In this document: piece after piece, positions 8,937-19,335 of the stretch | How positions within the stretch are numbered: position 1 is the stretch's first letter | Layout: each line of letters starts with the position of its first letter | Source: Blasia pusilla | Lineage: Eukaryota; Marchantiophyta; Marchantiopsida; Blasiales | Assembly (NCBI GenBank): GCA_050084515.1 | Contig: CM114274.1 | Span: forward strand, 3,038,001-3,102,000 | Direction of reading: 5' to 3' | DNA length: 64,000 bases | The notes under the pieces: model-generated | Database searches by the model: none | The model's input: the letters and a program-made list of their open reading frames with translations, nothing else | Told to the model about the DNA's origin: nothing | Made by a program: the position numbers and the translations under genes

Positions 8937-9541
8937 GCAACCCGTCGGAGTCTGACAGGTTGCGCGCCTCCGCCGTCCTGGGTACGTCGCCACGTGCGCG
9001 AGCAACCCGACGGAGACCGACGGGTTGAGCACCTCCGTCGTCTTCGGACAAGAACGCGAGGTACCCGCGCAACCCGTCGGAGACCGATATGTTGCGCGCC
9101 TCCGCCGTGTTCGGACAAGAACGGGACGTACCCAGGCAATCCGTCGGAGACCGTTGGGTTGCATGCTTCCCTCGTCAAGGGTTAAGAACGTGGGCTTCCC
9201 GCGCAACTCGTCGGAGTCCGACAGGTTGCACACTTCCTTCATGTAAGCACCACAAGGCGAGGCCCTTGCGCAACCCGTTGGAGGGCGACGGGTTGCACGC
9301 CTTGCCGTCTTTGGGTAAATAGGTGCGGCACTCGCGGAACTCGTCGGGAATAGACGGTTTGCACGCCTCCGGCATCTTCGGGCAAGAAGGAGCGGTATCC
9401 GAGCAACTCGTCGGAGAGCGACGGGTTGCCAGCTTCGACCATGTTTGGCAGAAGCGTGCAACCCGTCCGAAGCCGACGGGTTGCAGGCTTTGGTTAGCTT
9501 GTGGAAATTTTTGAGTTACCAGGACTCTGACGGGTTCCAAG
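8937..9541. repeat. Palindrome array C with strict 67-bp period, between the divergent genes
   Basis: Nine palindromes start at 8,937, 9,002, 9,069, 9,136, 9,203, 9,270, 9,337, 9,403 and 9,458, giving steps of 65, 67, 67, 67, 67, 67, 66 and 55, with a degenerate tenth near 9,510. Spacers share GCGCGCCTCCGCCGTC-like and TTCGG-CAAGAACG segments, so the array is a true tandem repeat whose best-kept part is the palindrome. It occupies the whole interval between the leaders of the two divergent genes. Confidence 0.93.
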
Positions 9542-9691
9542 AAAATGAAGTGTGCTTCGCAACCCACGTCTCTGCTTCCCAAATCCGGTAACACATTGCA
9601 ACAGAATTGGATCCATTGTGTCAGACAATGTCACCTACCGAATTCATCTTGTCAGTAAAAATCTGTCAGGAGTATCTGTTTTCCTATTCAC

Positions 9692-9771
9692 TATAAATTA
9701 AAAATTCTCATTCTCATTCTCATTCATTCTTTTCTCATTATCACCCTCCTCCCGCATTTAAATTTCTGGGA
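9692..9771 (+). promoter_or_regulatory. TATA box and leader of the transposase gene
   Basis: TATAAAT at 9,692-9,698 lies 74 bp before the first ATG (9,772). A CATTCT-repeat pyrimidine-rich leader (TTCTCATTCTCATTCTC) follows, typical of a plant 5' untranslated region. No other start codon lies between. Confidence 0.5.
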
Positions 9772-12700
9772 ATGGATAATTATGTTAAGCTCACTTGTGG
9801 CGAGTCATCTGGCGGCCCTTCCTCAATCGAAATCATTCGACCCCAAGCTCGTGAGTCTTTCATAGCAAAGTGGATGAAAATTTTTTTGTGCATTCGATTT
9901 CTTCTCCAATTGGAACCATCTTTGTATCCAAAGATGTTAGGGTGGACAGGATGTGAAGACATAATAGGTGAGACGGTCCAGCCAAAGTGACCTCGCACCG
10001 TAAAGTATGGAATCTCCTACCTCTAGCAAATGGTCAATACAGAGTTTACGGCCCGCCCTGAATTCGTCTGTTTCCCAAGTAGACGGTCTAGAATTTCCTA
10101 GTGCTCCGAGCTCTACGTTTGCAACTCCAAGCTCTGCAGATCCGGCTTCGACTCCAACTACACATGCTCATATCAATGTTCTTCCTGAAGAGATTCCGGA
10201 TGTTATCAACCTCAATGGATCTGTCAGACACCAACAAGGCCCTCTGTCCGCCTACTCGTTCCTCTTGTAGTATCGTGCAAGAGTTTGCTTCGTCTCGGCC
10301 TTGAAAATGTTCAAGCACATTCTTGTCGATTTAGCCGCCCACGTCACGATGGTAATTGCATTTTTGAGTTGCCTCCACTTGCTGCTCCTGCTCAAAAGAA
10401 AGATGGAGGACGCCTGAAGGGTATGGACAGAAAGTCTGATTGTCATCGATGGTGCAGGCTTCAACGGACTAGTGCTTCAATTCCAGATGGTCCTTGGATT
10501 GTCTCCCGCCGCCAATGCGTGGGAGCCTTGGAGTGTAGAAGTCCAGCATGCCCGTATCTAGAGCACAAGGGACGAGTCAATACGTCGCAATTCCCCGCCA
10601 AGAATGCAAAAACTCCATACGAGAGGTCGGTGCCACCATACCGCCGGGAGGCCATCGATGTCCTCATTGTCAGGCATCGCCCTTCTGCATTGGAGCGTGT
10701 CCTGCATACATATTTTTCATTGTCCACGACTTGGGCTCCACGTCAGAGTACACAAGACTGGCAGTTCATGTTGGCTCCCACACTCATCCTGTGACCGATG
10801 TAATTCAGAGACACATCAAGGAGGATGTGGCGAAGAAAGTAGCCGAGGTCTACAGAAACTCTCCGGGTTCAAAGCCCGGAGTGATCAAGCTCACAACGAC
10901 ATCACAAATTTGTGAACAATTTCTTGGAATCCCTGGACAGGGCGAGATCACGGCGGTTGAGAAGAAACAACTCTGGGAAAATCTCGCATTTCTCGCTGAT
11001 CCTGAATGCTTCCGGAATTTGCTACGTCAAATACGAGTTATGGATGGAAAGACGGCCGAAATGGATGCCATCGCCAGAATCAAGGCCAACTCCAGATTTC
11101 CATTCATTCAGAGATGGCAGTTCATGGGCCAAGAAGGCGAGGGATCCAGGGCCTATGTCTTCAAAATGTCAACGACAGGTCCGTCGAGTGGCCTCGATCT
11201 TATAGATCGAATGAGGGAAGGGGAAGATCTTTACGGGAGCTGGGTAAGCTTTGATATTTGCTACAGAGTGCTGAATGGATGGTTGACGATGGGTGCTCAC
11301 GTTTATGATCATGTGGAGAAGGGACTCAAAACTATATTTGTCTGTGAAGTAAAGGCAGAAGACGTTGGCAGTTTGAAGATGTGCTGGTTACTCTTATTGG
11401 AGGTGGTGAAGGAAAACAAAAGGCCACCTCCGGAAATTTATGGGTTCATGGCAGACAATGCACAACCTGGGTGGATTGCTATTCGGGAAGTGTTCTGTGG
11501 TGGAGAGGTTCAACCGGAGAGGGAACTGTCGGATGCTTTCCATTGGCAACAGTCTGTGACCCGGTACACCAAATCTTGCATCAAGGAGAATAAGAGGACA
11601 GAGCATGTCACTCTACTCCAACGCTGCAAGGACAGCAAAACCTTGAAGCAGGCCATGGAATACCAGGAAGAACTTCATGGGTGGTGGAGGAAGCATGTGA
11701 TTGAGGGGAAGTACAAAGAGTTGTGCTCTTGGTTGAGTTGGTGGACTGTACGTATGAGATAATGGGGAAACTTCATGCGGCAGGTGAGTTCACTATTTTG
11801 TCTTGTCAAGCTCACGCTGAGAATTGTTTGTAAAGTTGTAGCTCAGGGTGAGAAGCGTGGGTAGTATAGGGATTTCAAACCGAAGAAACCAAGCAAGCTG
11901 TCAGATGCGACGGGTTGCCCGAGTGTGCAACCCGACGGAAACCGACGGGTTGCATCCAGATTTTTGTTGCAACCCAAGTGTGCAACCCGTCGGGACCCGA
12001 CAGGTCACAGAGTTGTTCATGGGATGCCTCGGCCTTGCAACCCGTCTGGTTCCGACGGGTTGTAGTAGGTGGGTTTAAGGTTACAACACGTCGGGACCCG
12101 ACGGGTCGCAGAGTCGTTCATGGGATGCCTCGGGCCTGCAACCCGTCTGGTTCTGACATGTCGCTTATTTCTTTAACTCCTGAGTTATTTTTGTTCCCTT
12201 CTAACATTGCCATCGTTGCAGGGATTGAACGTTCATGAAAATGCCCTCTGCCCCAACACAAGTGGAGCAGAAAGTGTTCATTCCTCTTGGAGGTCGTCAC
12301 AAGAATGCCAACGAATTTCACTTGTGGAGGCATGCCAACAAGACCAGGCAAGAGCAATGCTACAGTCTGCAGCATCCCACATCTTCCTCACAAAAGGCAT
12401 AACAAAAGGAAAGGGGCCATCAAGCTACGAGCTCTATGTCAGGGCGGCTGTGAGATCTGGTGATGAAAAAATGTATGTGGAAGCCTTCAACCGGTGCGTA
12501 GCTGGAACTCCACTCGAGCAAGACGTACACATTGGTGGGGATATTCGTGGGCGGGTTTCAAGACGTCCCATACAGATGGTGGTAGAGCAGTCCGAGCGAG
12601 ACTCGTGGAGACCAGATAAGTATCTTGACTTCAGGCAGGTGAAGAGGCAACATCGAGGAACGAATTCGGTGATTGATTTGGATGAGGAAATTATGCCGCC

Positions 12701-13718
12701 CAGGTATTCGGGGACCCCGGACCCGTCCCAAATCCGTGATGGAGTTATTTCTCCAAAATCAATGAATGTTTTATTTCAAAAGCCCTCCGTTGCTGGAAGT
12801 TCGCAACATCCTGTCGCTAGGGTGGTTCAACAATATGGGATTCCGGTAATGGAGGTGGATTGCAACCTAAAATGGTGGCATATATCTCGGAGCAACCCAG
12901 GACGTGGACCCACCTGCAGGGCAGGATCTGATGGCATTAGGAGAGCATGCGACACTTTCCTAAATAAGAACCGTACAAGGACTGGAGGACCACTGCCTGG
13001 GTTTAGGGGACTCAAAACCTTTGATCGTTTCACGAGGACCGGGGATCAATTGAAGTACTTCTTTCGCCCAAATGAATCTTTGCGCTTTCGAAAGTCTTAT
13101 CCGGCGCCATTGGAGCTCCGGGAATATCTCACGATTTGGCCCATCGCCGCAGGTACGAATCGCACTCAAGACGAAGTGGACAATCTTACAAGTGCCGGTT
13201 TGCACTCAGAGGGGAAGTTCGGAGCATGTTCGCATTTGACAGAGAACTTCGCATTTCGTATTTAACCCAAGATTGATGTCAACATGTACCCGGAGAAGGT
13301 GGATGATCTCAATCCATTATTTATGTTTGAGTCTAGAAATGGGGTGAAGAGAAACAGACTGTGTAGGCCAATAGTGGAGAGAGCAAAGCGAATTGCATCA
13401 GCTCGAGAGGAAAAAATGGAGATCATCGCCAAGAAAGATGTCTTGAGTGGCAATGGAATAGGAAGGATGTATTGGGTCAGGAACAACACTGTAAATTCAA
13501 GTGTCACAGGGGTGTATGTGGTGCACATCTGTTGCTTTCCCACATGTTCATGTGATGACTTTGTCCAAAGAGAGACAAGTGGCAAAAGGTATTTCCCTTG
13601 TAAGCATATGTACTATGTGTTGCTGGTAGTTTTAAGAGAGTCGGAGGTAGGAGTAGGAATCCACCAACCAATTCTGTCCCTCAAAGAAGTGCGAAGTATT
13701 TTAAACAAACCACTTTGA
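9772..13718 (+). pseudogene. Mutator-like transposase: zinc-binding region, DDE core, SWIM finger
   Basis: This would cut and paste the element. The N-terminal part (9,772-10,400) is poorly kept. At 10,460-10,560 one frame gives GPWIVSRRQCVGALEC, then ACPY. After a one-base shift near 10,600 the next frame gives HRCPHCQASPFCIGAC and HVGSHTHPV, together resembling the WRKY/GCM1-type zinc-binding region of some Mutator-like transposases. The core follows: SFDICYRV (first Asp), GFMADNAQPGW (second Asp), and DAFHWQQSV as the usual C/H box, with Glu candidates in QAMEYQEELHGWW. Exon 1 ends at 11,783 (CAG/GTGAGT); exon 2 starts at 12,222 after TTGCAG, in phase. At 13,540-13,612 lies a SWIM finger (CSC...PCKH, CxC-xn-CxH). 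Lesions: TAA at 11,760 and 13,263, plus the shift near 10,600. Confidence 0.8.
11784..12221. repeat. Transposase intron holding palindrome array D
   Basis: Donor GTGAGT at 11,784 and acceptor TTGCAG at 12,216-12,221 bound the intron. Five palindromes start at 11,927, 11,982, 12,037, 12,084 and 12,138. A duplicated segment of about 101 bp (GTTCATGGGATGCCTCGG followed by the palindrome) makes the last four units two tandem copies. Here the palindrome centres read GGGACCC or TGGTTC rather than the GGACTCC of array B. Confidence 0.88.
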
Positions 13719-14060
13719 GGATGCAAAATGAGGTTTTAGATTGTACTTTTATTTTTCCTGAACCTTCACTTTAAGCTTGAACTCTATTCAGCCCGGGGCA
13801 AATGATAGATTTTTTCCAGACCTTGGATGGAAAAAGTGATTGGTTCCACAGTTATGATTCCACTCATTTTTCAGTTTTCTAAATTTTGTGCAATTTGCAA
13901 CTCGTCGGACTCAGAGGGGTTGCCAAAATATGGAAGAGGAAAAAAAACTGTGGGACTGCTTAATATATGAACAAAAAAGTGCAAAAAAATTCAAACAAAA
14001 AGTTTCCTCTCTTCAACCCAACGGAAACTCTCTTCAAAAAAAAGTATCTATTTCGGTTGA
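13719..14060. other. Transposase 3' flank with one isolated palindrome
   Basis: It contains one eroded palindrome at 13,896-13,923 (CAACTCGTCGGACTC...GGGGTTG), then A-rich DNA that merges into the right terminal inverted repeat. No gene is visible. Confidence 0.6.
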
Positions 14061-14149
14061 AGGTAGTTTCCTCTCTCCTCTCTCCTCTCTTCCTCTCTCT
14101 TCTCTCCTCTCTTCCTCTCTTCCTCTCCTCCTCTCCTCTTACCGCACCT
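13960..14149 (-). repeat. Right terminal inverted repeat
   Basis: A pyrimidine-rich run (CCTCTCTTCCTCTCTTC type) at 14,070-14,140 ends ACCGCACCT next to the target duplication at 14,150-14,160. It mirrors the left GA-rich end. Confidence 0.7.
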
Positions 14150-14160
14150 CGTTCTCCAAG

Positions 14161-14800
14161 ATGTACGGTGGAGAACATGTCTGACTCTCCTGCAAGTGTC
14201 GTACTACTCGTAGCATCTCCCAAAACATTCCTGACCTCGGATCCTGCAATCCAAATCCTCGGGCAACTAATGAATGACCCTAACATGGCCATCCAGCAAT
14301 CACCAAATGAATGGTGCCAACTCTATCTAGATCCTACGCCCCCACCAAAGAGATGTCGATGGGTAGTGTATGCTGATATCCCTGTATTGTAGATACCGAC
14401 AACAACTCAAGATACCTCTGGACCAATCTCGCCACGTGACGTAATGATTCTTGCCGCGCGGTCTCATCTCTCTCCACATAAAGATACTGATGCACCCGTA
14501 TGCCTGCCTGCAATACTGCAACCAATCCGGTGCTAATCCCTCCGAAGAGATCTAACACCCAAACACCCTCCTCTGGGCACTGCCACACAACGGGTGTGGT
14601 ATCCAGTGGAGTCAACGTCTCCACTCCAAGAGCCCGATTGCCAGGTGACTCTCGCTGCTCCGGGATAAAAGCATGACTCCACGCCTGCCTCACGAGGTCG
14701 TCGGCACTCCTCTATAGCTCTCGAGTCGTACCCCACAATAGTGAAGAGGTCTCAGCAACATGGGAAGAGACACCCGCCATGGCCTGTCTCTTCGTGGGAC
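14161..14800 (-). pseudogene. N-terminal half of retroelement cytosine-C5 methyltransferase (copy L)
   Basis: In minus-strand reading the AdoMet-binding motif I is VLDLFGGISTGL, starting at 14,558. A motif II-like acidic strand follows (QYLYVERDETA), and then motif IV with the catalytic cysteine, LVIAGWPC (Pro-Cys codons at 14,283-14,288), directly followed by TAG where copy R has CAG, i.e. the usual PCQ. After GHS comes a helix (GMFWEMLRVVRHL) leading to YILEN, the start of motif VI, where the transposon is inserted. This copy also has a TAG at 14,334. Motif order I, IV, VI, VIII is that of C5-cytosine methyltransferases. It follows the protease in the same reading frame apart from a TAG near 14,712, so it was probably part of the pol polyprotein. 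Confidence 0.88.
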
Positions 14801-14918
14801 TATCCGCTACTGGGACATCCTTCGCATGTGCGTTCCCCTCCAAAAACTCTCCTGGCCAGCTAACACTACCTGTGAAAGCCGCCAACGTGGTCACAGACTC
14901 GCCTCGTGATCGACCACC

Positions 14919-15740
14919 TCATTCGGCAAATTGCACGGGTAACTGAATCATCTGGCCGTCACCTGACCGCCATCCTAGCCGATAAGCAACGGTCTCCTCC
15001 CAGAAGTCAAGGATGAGTCCTAGGTGATATAACACTGTACTCCCCACCAACACATCGTACGACTCAGCTAGTGTCGTGATCGCACGTGTGCGCACCATAG
15101 CACTTTCCGTCTCATGCTCTGGCTGGACTTTGACAACTATCTCTTGTCGAGTCATATACTGCGTGGGTGACACGCCCCCAATCGAGGTATATATCTAGAA
15201 GGGTCAAGGCTCAATATGGGCCTTCCGTAACCCCAACGCTAAACACGCCGCCTTCCCTAACATCAAGGGTTGCGCTCCCGAATCAAGTAGGACGCGCTGC
15301 GGGTGGTATACTGTCCCTGTCGGACTAACCAAGCGAAATAATCCAGCTCGGTTATCCAGTAACACTACTCCAGGTGTCACCACTGCTCGCTCTATGGCCG
15401 ATCGAGCTAGCATATCTACCAACTTCGCCACCGCCGCATGCCATGACTCTGTGGGGAACGTCCCGAGTACTGGCTCTGAGGGCAAGTCCACCACCTCCTC
15501 AACTACCTCTGGACAAGAAGCAGTCATCTCTCCATGCTCACACAACGTGGCGGCCAGCTGGAACACCTCAGCTGGTCCAACTTCCAACGTCGCCAACTCT
15601 ATGGCGGAAAATAGTGGAGTTTGACTCACTCTGGTGGCCACCTCCAACACTATGGTTGATACTGACTCCACTCGAGCCGGCATAGGAGTTATCACTCCAA
15701 CTCCTCCTGACGTCGACGTAGGTGCCTGAGTTGTAGGCAC
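14919..15740 (-). pseudogene. pol: Retroelement aspartic protease region, copy L
   Basis: Reading minus from 15,740, a low-complexity linker leads to the pepsin-like retroviral-type active site VLLDSGAQPLMLGK (DSG, about 15,290-15,250). Then follow AACLALGLRKAHIEP and, after a TAG at 15,204, QYMTRQEIVV and YDVLVGSTVLYHLGL, which match the beta-strand and ILG-like end of the fold. It would process the Gag-Pol polyprotein. Copy R has the same region at 45,862-46,560 with LLLDSGMQPLM. The stop at 15,204 separates two halves that read on in one frame. Confidence 0.82.
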
Positions 15741-16001
15741 CGCTGGTCGTCAAGGTACCATCGATGGTGTGTGTAGTCCCTCTGACAATGTGAATGACTG
15801 TGGAACCCTGGCCTGTCGCCCATCGGTCCCCTCTCATGGGTCAATCTCAACTCCACCTCTCGATGGCTCGGTGCCTCTCGTAGCAGCCCGAGTCACCACT
15901 GCAGCTGCCTCAACCTGGGTTGCACTACACATAAATCCCATACTGGCGAGATCCTCACCCGGGTCAGGGCAAGAGGTAGAAGCTGGAGTCACACTAGCTG
16001 C

Positions 16002-17490
16002 TCATAGCTCTGTGCCTTCCCTAAGCTGCATCATCGTCATGGCAGCAATCCTATGCTCCAACTGATGGATGCGTGAGAGAAGTGCCGGCTCTGGTGCTCC
16101 TGCTCCATCTCCTCTGGCTGGTGATGGTCCTCTACCACCATGTCCTAGAAGAACTCCCCGACCTCCTCCAGGACGATCGCCCCCAGACCCTCGGCTTACC
16201 TCTGGACGTGCCCCTCGGCGAAGGTCAAAACATCTATCCCTAGTGTGACCATATTTGTGGCAATAGTCACACTGGTGCTGTGGTGGGGCCATCCTCTGTG
16301 GCTCCTGAGCAATCGGAGGCGCTGTTGGTCCTCTTCCATGCTGTGGGCAGTCTCTCTGCCTATGGGCCCCTCCACACGTCCAACAAGACCACGTCGGTCC
16401 CTGCTGGGCAACATATGTAGGTACGGTTTGTTGCCTCATAGGCTCACCGTACCCGCCCTGCTCTCTGGGCACACTAGCCCGCTCCCGTGGTACTAGTGCT
16501 CGCTGTGGCACCTATGGGATCACCGTTGCTCGTGGACCCGTCGACTCTCGAGAAAATCCAGCGGTCACTACCTGCTCCTCACTCATGTTGAGCACAATAC
16601 GCTCAGACAACTCAAAGACCATCTTCAATGTGGGCTTCGCTGTGTGAATCAACACCGCATCTTGAACTCTCCTCCGTAGTTCTCGGTCCAGAATCCCGTA
16701 CCAATACTGGACTGACTGCGCCTCAGTCACTCCATACATAGCAATGATCAGCCTCCTCATGCGTGTGAATGCCTCTCTCAGACTCTCACCCGATCGTCGC
16801 TGAAAATCCAATAGACTCTTCAGCTTGTTGGTGCGTACGCCCTGGTAGCTCTTCCCCAACTGTCAGAAGAACTCCACTGTGGGGCTAAAGATGGGTGGCC
16901 CTCTACCACCAGAGGTCTCTGCCATATTGCCTATCTCACTGCCCTCCTCTCCATCTAGTCTCCGGGCTGATGGTGTGGGTCTCTCTCCTCTCACAATCCC
17001 ATCATATGCCTCGTGACCACTAGTGGACACATACCCTGGAGCCCAATACATCGTCCAGGCATCGATCTCTACTGAATATAGTGATCGAAACTCCATATAG
17101 TCATCCATCGGAGGACCCTCCAAGTGCTGGAACAACCCCTTCCATGCCATGAAAGGGTTGAACCGTGTCGGGGTCCGTATCTCCTGGAAGTCGCACCACG
17201 TGTCAAACTCATGGATAAAATCATCTAAGTTGATGGTACCCACTGCACCAGAGAAACGACGCATGCCCCGACGGCCCATGTCGTCCATCTCCTGCCAAGT
17301 ACTACTGTCTCTATCTGCGATCTCGTCACCAGACCCAGTGTCTAGTATGACGATCCAGCCACGGATGGATGTCGGGGTAGCTCCTCACTGGTAACCCCTC
17401 GGTATCTCACTCCACACCGTGTCACACCACTACTACTGCTCGCACTACCCCGTTCTTCCGAACCCTGGAAGAACGCTGTGATGACAAACC
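16002..17490 (-). pseudogene. gag: Gag, copy L: capsid region and two zinc knuckles
   Basis: The capsid core is at 17,288-16,512 (segments FHEFDTWCDFQEIRTP-like, GVRTNKLKSLLDFQRR, ESLREAFTRMRRLI, QSVQYWYGILDREL), typical of Ty3/gypsy retrotransposon gag. The nucleocapsid part at 16,511-16,002 has two knuckles: CWTCGGAHRQRDC (CX2CX3HX4C) and CDYCHKYGHTRDRC (CX2CX4HX4C). It ends in a glycine/arginine-rich tail. Stops are a TGA at 16,860 and a TAG at 16,512. The start ATG seen in copy R is ACA here. Gag packages the element RNA in the cytoplasm. Confidence 0.88.
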
Positions 17491-18840
17491 CTGTCTCACC
17501 CGCTCAAACACTCAGACTCACCGAGAGTCTCCCACACGCCTCACTTGCTCATCTATGCTAACATCAATCCCGTGATGACATACCCGGCCTCACGCACACT
17601 CAACACTCGGGCTCACCATGAGCCTCCCAACTGACTCACCTAACCTAGCGACACTCTCTCGGGTCATACACGCGACCCCTAATCGACAACCGCCGTACAT
17701 CCACCAACATGCTACACATGAACAGAATCTACACTCGTCACCATCACTGCACCCACCTAGCACCAGCTACTACCCGATACCCAACACTCTCAATCACACA
17801 CGACAAGTGCGGGAAAAGGGCCTCGAATGGGTAACCTGATCACGCCCTCCAACCTGCTGCACTGTCAACATGCACTCCTCCACGTGATACGGAAACCTCT
17901 GCAACAGGACACTCTCCTCGACCTACACGTTGAACCTCCCGTCGACATGAACCCATGCGCCTCCATCAATAACATCCCATCGCAAACCCTCGACATGGAT
18001 CACACATCTCAACCTCAACCATGTAACTCTCCTCAAACCATATCATGGCTCTTACCACGTACTCTGCCCCAACCTCGATTGGTTGACTCCAACCTGGTAG
18101 CCTGGCCACCACGTCGACCCTATCATGTCCGGTCCGACCTAGTAACTGCATTTGTCCAATCTTACACGCTCCTTCCTCCACAGGTGGCTACTCTTGTGGG
18201 CGCGGCTACTTCCCATCCTTGCGCACTTAGCCCTTGACTCTTTCCGACCTCCCGCCAAGCGCGCCTCTCCCCTTCAGACTGTGCCGTGTCCTCCTCCAAA
18301 CCTAGCTCTCCGCAGCTACCGTTTGTGGCCCTTATCCACCTTTGCACGAGTCCCTATGGAGGGGCTCTCCCTCCCTTCACTCCCGCTGAAGGCCCGCGGT
18401 CCTATGAGGCCGGGCCTTGTTCTCTTCCCCTTCGTCCGCACCGTCGGCGCTGTCGTGCCCATCAGCCACCCGCCGCCTCAACTTTATAACGCCCATTGCC
18501 GCCCGTCTACGCCCGTCGCCCTAACCCTAGCCTTCGCTACCTAACCTAGCTGCCTTTACTTGACAGCCCCCCGGTGGCTGCAAAACCCAAACCTGCCCTT
18601 TTCTTATCTCTCCCGACACCCTCACTCGATTACACCGGCGGCCCCACCGCACACTACACTCGGCTTTTGTCCCGCGTCAATCTGTACCAGAAAAATCTCA
18701 GAAAAACGGACAGCGCTTCTGCCCACGGCCTTCGGAACAAAAAAATGACAAATACAACGCCAACCAATGTCTCCACGGGCTCTCGACCAAGGCAACTCGC
18801 TTGCCTACCTGCAAACAATGAATTCCCCCAGCCCCCTGAC
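17491..18840 (-). other. Untranslated leader of copy L
   Basis: The interval between LTR and gag is about 1.3 kb, twice that of copy R, because L retains some 700 bp (about 17,860-18,600) that R lacks between matching flanks. No conserved protein is visible. The primer binding site could not be placed. Confidence 0.6.
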
Positions 18841-19335
18841 ATCTTTCTCATGTAAAACTAAAGAGTAGTAAAAACGGCACACCCGGCCTAAAACTCCACT
18901 CCTCAATCTACATCGGCATATCGAGCCTCTTCCACCTTGTGCTATCAAGGAATCCAGACGCTAGCACCCTAGTCGTATCTCACACACATACAAGGGAGGT
19001 GCTCCAACGGCCCAACATGAGAAAGATGGCTTAGGAAAGCCACCTTCCTCTCTTATATAGGGTTGGGAAGAGCCAAAAGGCTCTTCCCCTAAAAATAGCC
19101 CTCCCTTGATAACTGCGGCAAGACAGGTTACAGGGGCGGGTGACTGGTCAACAAGTCACTGGGCTGTGAAAGACCTCAACATGAAAGTTCTCAAAAACGA
19201 CGTTCCTGACACAATGGACCTATCCTCAACCTCATCCGACACCGTGGGACAAAGTTACACTCAAGATAGTCCGCTGGCTCCTACGCCCTATCCACGATAG
19301 ATCTCGGCCTATCGGCTACTCACATGTGACAATGC
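18840..19335 (-). repeat. 5' LTR of copy L
   Basis: Read on the minus strand it starts TGTCACATGTGAGTAGCC at 19,335 and matches the start of copy R at 42,953. Inside, a segment of about 190 bp is bounded by the inverted 13-mers CATCTTTCTCATG and CATGAGAAAGATG (about 19,030 and 18,838). The LTR 3' boundary is not certain because no second LTR of this copy lies in the window. Confidence 0.7.

Larger units (their letters stand above)
1652..14149. mobile_element. 12.5-kb Mutator-like DNA transposon with transposase and ParB-methyltransferase genes
   Basis: Boundaries are set by the 11-bp direct duplication and by comparison with copy R, in which the site is empty. Both ends carry long GA-rich, imperfect terminal inverted repeats (about 1,670-1,740 and 14,060-14,149, each with GTAAGAG next to AGGAGAGGAAGAGAGG-like runs). 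Inside are two divergent gene units. The transposase is on the plus strand (9,772-13,718); the ParB-like plus beta-class methyltransferase gene is on the minus strand (8,532-3,494). Some 33 palindromes fill the non-coding parts. The size is unusually large for a Mutator-like element. Both genes carry several lesions, so this copy is not autonomous now. I do not recognise the element as a named family. Confidence 0.9.
1..19335 (-). mobile_element. Ty3/gypsy retroelement copy L, split by a DNA transposon and cut by the window edge
   Basis: Read on the minus strand the order is LTR (19,335 to about 18,840), long leader, gag (about 17,480-16,002), protease (15,740-14,919), the first half of a cytosine methyltransferase (about 14,700-14,161), then, after the inserted element at 1,652-14,149, the second half of that domain (1,651-1,130) and reverse transcriptase (728 to 1, running off the window). 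Copy R at 42,953-51,195 on the plus strand is collinear and shows the uninterrupted order. L has a 13-nt stretch where the gag ATG of R reads ACA, so its gag start is lost, and several in-frame TAG or TGA stops. Family assignment rests on gag zinc knuckles, a DSG protease and a YIDD reverse transcriptase; the Ty3/gypsy placement comes from the RT-RNaseH-integrase order seen in R. Confidence 0.9.

Noticed and set aside
8853-9594. Overlapping Arg/Thr-rich open frames of up to 202 codons on both strands
   Set aside because: They run through array C; frames stay open because the 67-bp repeat lacks stops, not because of coding selection.
17827-18855. Proline-rich open frames on the plus strand
   Set aside because: Antisense to the L leader and LTR; not conserved against copy R.
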